This document shows, piece after piece, positions 1-4,605 of a DNA stretch of 7,398 nt; position 1 is the stretch's first letter; each line of letters starts with the position of its first letter. The notes beneath the pieces were generated by a model. The model did no database searches. It was not told the origin of the DNA and saw only the letters and a program-made list of their open reading frames with translations. The position numbers were made by a program, and so were the translations under genes. The DNA is from an uncultured Collinsella sp. (lineage in GTDB: Bacteria > Actinomycetota > Coriobacteriia > Coriobacteriales > Coriobacteriaceae), in contig CABRZY010000083.1 in assembly GCA_902475475.1 (NCBI GenBank), positions 1 through 7,398 on the forward strand, given 5' to 3'.

Positions 1-647
1 TGGGTGGCGTGCACATGAAGGTCGAGAACAACACCGTGCGCCTGGTGGCGACCGATTCCTTCCGCTTGGCCGTGTGCGATACGCAGGTCGAGACCTCGAC
101 CCTCGAGGGTTCCTTTGAGCTCAACGTTCCGGCCGACGCCTTTAACGACGCGCTGAACATCATGGCCAGCCAGGCGACCATCATGATCGGAGCTACCGAC
201 ACTCAGGTCGTCTTTGAGGCCGGCAACACCACCTACGTGTCGCGCCGCATCGAGGGCGTGTACCCCAACTACAAGCAGCTCATCCCCGATTCGTGCGTGA
301 CGAGCGTCAAGATCGACGTCGCCGCCTTTAACGCCGCCCTCAAGCGCGTGGCCGTTATCGCGAGCGCCAACCCCGCCGTCAAGTTCGAGATCGATGTCGA
401 GAACGGGCAGATGGGCCTGTCCTCCATTTCCAATGACCAGGACCTTGCGCAGGAGACGATCGATGTCGAGGCCGAGGGCGAGTCGGGTACCATCGCCTTC
501 AACTACCACTACATCTTCGGCTGCCTCAATGCCCTGTCCAAGGAGAAGGAGATCACGCTGGAGCTCAAGAGCTACTCGCAGGCGGGCATCTTCAAGTCCT
601 ACGACAAGATCAACTACCTGTACCTGGTCATGCCGGTTCGCATCTAG
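1..647 (+). CDS. dnaN: DNA polymerase III beta subunit (sliding clamp), 3' part only
   Basis: This is the C-terminal ~215 residues of the replicative sliding clamp, the ring that tethers DNA polymerase III and other partners to DNA. The reading frame is open from base 3 at the window edge, so the start lies upstream; the GTG at 9 and ATG at 15 are internal codons. The opening stretch matches the middle domain of DnaN: a VENNTVRLVATDSFRLAV segment aligns with the ATDGHRLA region near residue 170 of the E. coli clamp. It continues through RRIEGVYPNYKQLIP, the link to domain III, and ends in YLVMPVRI, matching the usual C-terminal MPMRL that helps form the partner-binding pocket. By comparison with the ~366-residue family, about 150 residues are missing. 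The stop is TAG, 9 bases before recF. No truncation or frameshift is visible inside the part seen. Confidence 0.96.
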   Translation, partial: GGVHMKVENNTVRLVATDSFRLAVCDTQVETSTLEGSFELNVPADAFNDALNIMASQATIMIGATDTQVVFEAGNTTYVSRRIEGVYPNYKQLIPDSCVTSVKIDVAAFNAALKRVAVIASANPAVKFEIDVENGQMGLSSISNDQDLAQETIDVEAEGESGTIAFNYHYIFGCLNALSKEKEITLELKSYSQAGIFKSYDKINYLYLVMPVRI

Positions 648-656
648 CGCTGCGCC

Positions 657-1763
657 ATGACCATGTTCGCCCGCGATCTTTCCGTCGCGCACTACCGCAG
701 TTTCGAGAGCTATCGTCTTGCCCTGGACGAGGGCGTGACGATACTTGCGGGACCCAACGCGGCGGGAAAGACCAATCTCATAGAGGCGCTGCAGCTGCTG
801 ACGAGCGGCGCCTCGTTTAGGCATCCGACCGCAGCCGAGCTCGTCCATGATGGCGTGGGCTCGTGCAAGATCGAGCTGAGGCTCGAGGGCGACGGCCGCG
901 TACTTGATATGGGATTGAGCGCGGAGGACGGTAAACGCTCGTTTAGCCGCAACGGCAAGAGATGCTCTGCCGCCGGTGTGCGCGGGGTTCTGCCGAGCGT
1001 ACTGTTTTGCCCCGACCATCTGGACATGGTTAAGCGAGGCGCCAGTGTGCGCCGCGCCGCCCTCGACGACTTTGGCATGCAACTGAGCGCACGCTATGCC
1101 GATCTTGCGAGCACCTATGGTCGCTGCGTGACCCAGCGTAACGCCTTGCTCAAGGGGGCCTGGTGCTGCCGCGAGATGCTCGGCGCGTGGAACGATTCGA
1201 TTGCCCGCGCGGGCGCGGCCCTGCTCGTGCACCGGTTGGCCCTGCTCGACCGGCTGGCGGGCCATGTGCGTACTGCCTACGGGCAAGTGGCGTCCGGTGA
1301 AGCCGCCAACGTGTCCTATGCGTCCACGCTGGGGGATTTGCCCCAGGTCGATGATCGCGAAGAGCTGAAGGGCTGGGCGTACGAGCGCATGCTGGCTGCC
1401 CTTGATGAGCACGCCGACGAGGAAATTCGCCGCGGCGTGACGTTGGTGGGACCGCATCGCGACGAGATTGAGTTTGCTGTGGCGGGTCGCTCCGCCCGTT
1501 CATTTGCCAGCCAAGGTCAGCAGCGAACGTTGGTTCTGGCCTGGAAGGTGGCGGAGGTGGCCGTGGCTCGCGATGTCCTGGGCACCGCCCCACTGCTGCT
1601 TTTGGACGACGTGATGAGCGAACTCGACGGCGAACGCCGCGGCGCTTTTCTGCGGCTGATCGGCGATGATATCCAGACGGTCATAACCACGACCAACCTG
1701 GGGTACTTTACCGATGACCTGCTTGATCGAGCCAAGGTGGTGAGCATAGGTGAGACGTGCTAA
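657..1763 (+). CDS. recF: DNA replication and repair protein RecF
   Basis: RecF is an SMC-like ATPase that acts with RecO and RecR at single-stranded gaps and stalled forks to help load RecA. The 368-residue length is normal for the family. Visible motifs in order are an N-terminal strand with HYRSF, Walker A GPNAAGKT at residues 32-39 (K38), the ABC-type signature SQGQQRTL from residue 285, Walker B LLLLDD at 313-318, and the D-loop SELD at 321-324. The ending TVITTTNLGYF resembles the C-terminal strand of RecF proteins. The first ATG (657) was chosen because it is nearest to dnaN; ATG 663, two codons on, is equally possible. Neither has a clear Shine-Dalgarno sequence, so translation is probably coupled to dnaN termination (inference). 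The gene overlaps dciA by 14 bases. Its codon use is less strongly biased than that of dnaN or gyrB, fitting lower expression. Confidence 0.95.
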   Translation: MTMFARDLSVAHYRSFESYRLALDEGVTILAGPNAAGKTNLIEALQLLTSGASFRHPTAAELVHDGVGSCKIELRLEGDGRVLDMGLSAEDGKRSFSRNGKRCSAAGVRGVLPSVLFCPDHLDMVKRGASVRRAALDDFGMQLSARYADLASTYGRCVTQRNALLKGAWCCREMLGAWNDSIARAGAALLVHRLALLDRLAGHVRTAYGQVASGEAANVSYASTLGDLPQVDDREELKGWAYERMLAALDEHADEEIRRGVTLVGPHRDEIEFAVAGRSARSFASQGQQRTLVLAWKVAEVAVARDVLGTAPLLLLDDVMSELDGERRGAFLRLIGDDIQTVITTTNLGYFTDDLLDRAKVVSIGETC

Positions 1764-2313
1764 TTACGAGCGCGAGAGCGAAACGGTCGCCTTCAGTGGC
1801 TTTTTGAACGCAGAGCGCCAGCGCATCCTGGCGGCTGCGACCCCTGAGCGCCGTGCGCAGATGGAGGCCGCCGAGGAGTCGCGCGCGGTCTATCGCGCGT
1901 GGAACGCGGTGTGCTCGGGCACGCGCGAGGGGCGGCATGTGACGGGCCTGCGCTACCTGCCCGAGTCCAATGAGCTGCTGGTATATCTCGACTCGCCCTC
2001 GTGGACGCAGGAAATGACGTTGTTGCGCGAGATCATCCGCGCGCGCATGGAGCGCGCCGGTGCGCATGTGGATGGCCTGGTGTTCAAAACCACCGCGCCC
2101 GGTCACACGCCGCCCGCCGCCAAGGAGCGCCTTCGCCCAGCGGCGCCCGAGCGCCCGCCGGCCCCACACGCCGACCTCAGCGATGCCGAGCGCACCGAGA
2201 TTGAGCGCCAAGTGGCGCCCATCGAAGACCAAAAACTGCGCGAGGCCCTCGAGAACGCCATGAGAGCCAGTGCCGAGTGGGCCAAGGGCGTGCAAAGCAA
2301 AAAAGAGCCTTAA
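1750..2313 (+). CDS. dciA: DUF721 / DciA-like protein, predicted replicative helicase loader
   Basis: This 187-residue protein fits the DUF721 family, of which DciA is the studied member: a bacterial factor that helps load the DnaB helicase and replaces DnaC/DnaI in many lineages. The conserved part spans about residues 44-113: a helix carrying W51 (YRAWNAVCSG), strands ending in LLVYLDSPSW with W85, then a helix (TQEMTLLREIIRARM) and the closing strand DGLVFK. Residues ~115-150 are rich in Pro and Ala and probably disordered, and ~155-180 look like one charged helix. The GTG start lies inside the end of recF, with AAGG at 1734-1737 and GGTGAG at 1739-1744 as weak ribosome-binding candidates, so coupling to recF is likely. 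The position between recF and gyrB is that of the same family in mycobacteria (Rv0004). Family assignment comes from pattern and synteny; helicase loading is inferred from the family. Confidence 0.85.
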   Translation: MRRANYERESETVAFSGFLNAERQRILAAATPERRAQMEAAEESRAVYRAWNAVCSGTREGRHVTGLRYLPESNELLVYLDSPSWTQEMTLLREIIRARMERAGAHVDGLVFKTTAPGHTPPAAKERLRPAAPERPPAPHADLSDAERTEIERQVAPIEDQKLREALENAMRASAEWAKGVQSKKEP

Positions 2314-2339
2314 ATCGCATCTGGTGGCCTTGTAGAGCC

Positions 2340-2369
2340 AAATACCCTCGTTCCCGAGGGTATTTTTTT
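2340..2369 (+). terminator. Rho-independent terminator after dciA
   Basis: The left arm AATACCCTCG (2341-2350) and right arm CGAGGGTATT (2355-2364) are perfect reverse complements around a TTCC tetraloop. The pair A2340/T2365 extends the stem to 11 bp. A run of seven T (2363-2369) follows directly, overlapping the base of the stem. This is a textbook intrinsic terminator for + strand transcription, 26 bases after the dciA stop codon. Read from the other strand it has only three T after the stem, so it looks unidirectional. It should separate the dnaN-recF-dciA transcript from gyrB-gyrA. Confidence 0.93.
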
Positions 2370-2395
2370 ACGATAAACTAGTAAGGCTGTACACA
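2367..2395 (+). promoter_or_regulatory. Possible gyrB promoter (weak match)
   Basis: Because a strong terminator ends at 2369 and the gyrB ribosome binding site begins at 2408, a gyrB promoter should lie in or very near this stretch. The best spacing found is a -35-like TTTACG (2367-2372, 4 of 6 consensus bases), a 17-base spacer and a -10-like TACACA (2390-2395, 3 of 6). An alternative -10 is TAAACT (2374-2379, 4 of 6), whose -35 would fall inside the terminator loop. Neither is convincing alone; the call rests mainly on position. Gyrase promoters are often poor matches to consensus and sensitive to supercoiling, but that cannot be shown here. Confidence 0.3.
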
Positions 2396-2407
2396 TTTTC
2401 TTGACTG

Positions 2408-2414
2408 AAGGAGG
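2408..2414 (+). promoter_or_regulatory. gyrB ribosome binding site
   Basis: AAGGAGG is a near-perfect Shine-Dalgarno sequence ending 4 bases before GTG 2419. It decides the gyrB start: the upstream in-frame TTG at 2401 precedes this site and cannot use it, while GTG 2419 gives the usual short GyrB N-terminus. GTG 2417 is out of frame. Confidence 0.88.
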
Positions 2415-2418
2415 ACGT

Positions 2419-4449
2419 GTGGCAAACGAAAACGATTACGATGGCGGCGAGATTAAGATTCTCGAAGGTCTCGAGGCCGTTCGTAAGCGCCCGGGCATGT
2501 ATATCGGCTCGACGAGCGCCAGCGGTCTGCATCACCTGGTGTGGGAGATCGTTGACAACTCCGTCGACGAGGCCATGGCCGGTTTCTGCACCGAGATCCA
2601 GGTGACGGTCCACGCCGACAACTCCATCACGGTCGTCGACAACGGGCGCGGTATCCCCGTCGACGAGCACCCTGTTAAAAAGATCCCGACGCTCGAGGTC
2701 GTCATGACGATTTTGCACGCCGGCGGTAAGTTCGATAATTCGGCCTATAAGGTCTCGGGCGGCCTGCACGGCGTTGGCATCTCCGTCGTCAACGCACTGT
2801 CCAAGCGCGTGGTCGTTCAGGTTCGTCGCGACGGCAACACCTACGAGATGGAGTTCTCGCGCGGCAAGACCGTCAAGAAGATGGAGGTCGTGGGCACCTC
2901 GGATTCGACGGGCACCACCGTCACCTTCTGGCCCGACGACGAGATCTTCGAGACCTGCATTTACGATTTCGATACGCTGCACAACCGTCTGCAGGAGACG
3001 GCGTTCCTCAATAAGAACCTCAAAATCGTGCTGACTGACGAGCGCGAGTCTACTCCCCACGTGGAGGAGTTTTGCTACGAGGGCGGCATCATCGACTTCG
3101 TCAAGTTCCTCAACGAGGGCAAGGACGTCCCCGAGGCCTTTAAGGAGCCTATCTACATCGAGGGCAAATCGGACCCGGACGCACCTGTGGCCAAGATGGG
3201 CGAGGTCGAGGTTTCCCTGCAGTGGAATAGCGGCTACGGCGAGAACGTCATGTCGTTTGCCAACGACATCTACACCCCCGAGGGCGGCATGCACCTTGAG
3301 GGCTTCCGCACCGCGCTCACCCGCGTGATCAACGACTATGCGCGCAAGCAGAACCTGCTCAAGGAAAAAGACGCCAATCTGACCGGCGACGATGTGCGCG
3401 AGGGCCTTTCGGCCGTTATCTCGGTCAAGCTGCCCGATCCGCAGTTTGAGGGCCAGACCAAGGCCAAGCTCGGCAGCTCCTATATGCGCGCGCTGACGCT
3501 CAAGATCGTGACCGACGGCCTTGCCGATTACCTCGAGGAGCACCCTAAGCCCGCTCGCGAGATCGTCAAGAAGGCGCAGCAGGCCTGCAAGGCGCGCAAT
3601 GCCGCCCGCAAGGCGCGCGAGGCGACCCGCCGCAAGAGCCTGCTCGAGACGGCGTCCCTGCCCGGTAAGCTCGCCGACTGCTCGGTGCGCGATGCCGAGC
3701 TGACCGAGCTCTTCATCGTAGAGGGCGACTCGGCAGGCGGTTCGGCCAAGGACGGCCGTCGCCGAGACATCCAGGCGATTCTGCCCCTGCGCGGCAAGAT
3801 TTTGAACGTCGAGCGCGTTGGTGACCATCGCGCGTTCTCGAGTGACACCATCCAGTCGCTGATTACCGCGATCGGCTGCGGCGTCACGACGAGCGCCGGC
3901 GACGGCGGCGATTTCGATATCACCAAGGCGCGCTACCACAAGATCATCATCATGACCGATGCAGACGTCGACGGCGCGCATATCCGCATCCTGCTGCTGA
4001 CGTTCTTCTACAAGTACATGCGTCCGCTGATCGATGCCGGCTACGTCTATGTTGCCTGCCCGCCCATCTTTGGCATTAAGGTGCGCAACAAGATCCACTA
4101 CGTGTATCCCAACGGCCGCCAGCCCGAAGACGAGATCCTGCGCGATACCATCCAGAGTCTGGGCCTGAACCCCGATGATAACGACGAGGACGGCAAGGCC
4201 AAGGACGGCAAGATCACCAAAAAGCGCAAGGGCTATACCGTCCAGCGCTACAAGGGCCTGGGCGAGATGGACCCCAAACAGCTTGCCTCGACGACGATGG
4301 ACCCAAAGACCCGCATTCTGCAGCGTGTGTCGATCGAGGACGCCGTGGTGGCGGACCGCGCCGTGCGCGAGCTGATGGGTTCCGAGGTCGGCTATCGCCG
4401 CGAGTACATCGAGAAGCATGCACATGATGCACGATTCTTAGATGCCTAA
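2419..4449 (+). CDS. gyrB: DNA gyrase subunit B
   Basis: GyrB is the ATPase subunit of the A2B2 type IIA topoisomerase that introduces negative supercoils. It has 676 residues from GTG 2419, the compact form without the large E. coli-type insert. The GHKL ATPase domain shows EGLEAVRKRPGMYIG (16-30), EIVDNSVDEA with catalytic E43 and Mg-binding N47, DNGRGIP (74-80) and GGLHGVG. The transducer domain carries the QTK lysine K348. The TOPRIM domain has EGDSAGGSAK with E435 and the metal-binding D514, D516 and D518 in DADVDGAHIR. QRYKGLGEM begins at residue 609. A short charged segment at about 584-604, rich in D, E and K, sits just before it. The third-last codon is TTA, which is rare here. The gene is followed by a 156-base structured spacer and gyrA. 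Motifs and synteny favour GyrB over ParE; confidence is very high. Confidence 0.97.
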   Translation: MANENDYDGGEIKILEGLEAVRKRPGMYIGSTSASGLHHLVWEIVDNSVDEAMAGFCTEIQVTVHADNSITVVDNGRGIPVDEHPVKKIPTLEVVMTILHAGGKFDNSAYKVSGGLHGVGISVVNALSKRVVVQVRRDGNTYEMEFSRGKTVKKMEVVGTSDSTGTTVTFWPDDEIFETCIYDFDTLHNRLQETAFLNKNLKIVLTDERESTPHVEEFCYEGGIIDFVKFLNEGKDVPEAFKEPIYIEGKSDPDAPVAKMGEVEVSLQWNSGYGENVMSFANDIYTPEGGMHLEGFRTALTRVINDYARKQNLLKEKDANLTGDDVREGLSAVISVKLPDPQFEGQTKAKLGSSYMRALTLKIVTDGLADYLEEHPKPAREIVKKAQQACKARNAARKAREATRRKSLLETASLPGKLADCSVRDAELTELFIVEGDSAGGSAKDGRRRDIQAILPLRGKILNVERVGDHRAFSSDTIQSLITAIGCGVTTSAGDGGDFDITKARYHKIIIMTDADVDGAHIRILLLTFFYKYMRPLIDAGYVYVACPPIFGIKVRNKIHYVYPNGRQPEDEILRDTIQSLGLNPDDNDEDGKAKDGKITKKRKGYTVQRYKGLGEMDPKQLASTTMDPKTRILQRVSIEDAVVADRAVRELMGSEVGYRREYIEKHAHDARFLDA

Positions 4450-4455
4450 CCTGTT

Positions 4456-4556
4456 CGGCTTTCCCAGCCACCGCACCTTCGCCCTCAATCGTCGGTCGCG
4501 TACCCAAGTACGCTTCCCTCCTCTTTCGGGCGAATCTGCGGCACCTGGAAAAGCCG
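4456..4556. repeat. Composite inverted-repeat / hairpin element between gyrB and gyrA
   Basis: Two 29-base arms, 4456-4484 (starting CGGCTTTCCCAG) and 4528-4556 (ending TGGAAAAGCCG), are imperfect reverse complements with 23 of 29 positions matching. Mismatches fall at arm positions 8, 13-15 and 21-22. Between them sits a perfect small hairpin, GCGTAC-CCAA-GTACGC (4498-4513), flanked by purine/pyrimidine-skewed internal-loop sequence. The outer arms, internal loop and apical hairpin give the layout of a structured RNA or a palindromic dispersed repeat. No T-run follows on either strand, so it is not an intrinsic terminator. No direct target-site duplication was seen at the edges. It begins 6 bases after the gyrB stop. 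Its function is unknown: candidates are a REP/MITE-like repeat, an mRNA stability or processing element, or a regulatory leader for gyrA. Confidence 0.7.
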
Positions 4557-4560
4557 TCTC

Positions 4561-4586
4561 CGTGGTAGGGAACTAATTAGACCACG
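4561..4586. promoter_or_regulatory. Nested dyad upstream of gyrA (possible operator or small hairpin)
   Basis: CGTGGT (4561-4566) and ACCACG (4581-4586) are perfect inverted repeats separated by 14 bases, and the interval contains a second perfect palindrome, CTAATTAG (4573-4580). The dyad ends 8 bases before the gyrA Shine-Dalgarno sequence. It could be a protein-binding operator, or a weak 6-bp hairpin in the mRNA leader. A -10-like ACTAAT (4572-4577, 4 of 6) lies within it without a good -35, so an internal gyrA promoter is possible but unsupported. Confidence 0.45.
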
Positions 4587-4594
4587 CAAACCAT

Positions 4595-4602
4595 GAGGAG
4601 GT
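4595..4602 (+). promoter_or_regulatory. gyrA ribosome binding site
   Basis: GAGGAGGT is a strong Shine-Dalgarno sequence whose GGAGG core ends 4 bases before GTG 4606, the same spacing and start codon type as gyrB. It supports the upstream GTG as the true start and therefore supports translation of the acidic N-terminal extension of GyrA. Confidence 0.88.
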
Positions 4603-4605
4603 AAC

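Noticed and set aside
2401..2418. TTG at 2401 as the gyrB start
   Set aside because: It lies upstream of the Shine-Dalgarno sequence at 2408-2414 and would translate through it; GTG 2419 is correctly placed after it.
2368..4425. 685-codon open frame antisense to gyrB
   Set aside because: It is codon-aligned with gyrB, so it stays open simply because gyrB avoids TTA, CTA and TCA. The product is a low-complexity Leu/Ala/Val/Asp/His mixture without recognisable motifs.
4214..4507. 97-codon minus-strand frame with AGGAGG 9 bases before a TTG
   Set aside because: Not called as a gene: most of it is off-frame antisense of gyrB with Arg/Pro/Ser-rich composition. The ribosome-binding-like sequence is noted under the element finding only.
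4456..4556. Spacer hairpin as a gyrB terminator
   Set aside because: No T-run follows the stem on either strand, and gyrA follows closely with only a weak promoter candidate.
4451..4573. 41-codon open stretch in the gyrB-gyrA spacer, + strand
   Set aside because: It has no start codon with a ribosome binding site, and the arms and inner hairpin explain the sequence better than a peptide does.
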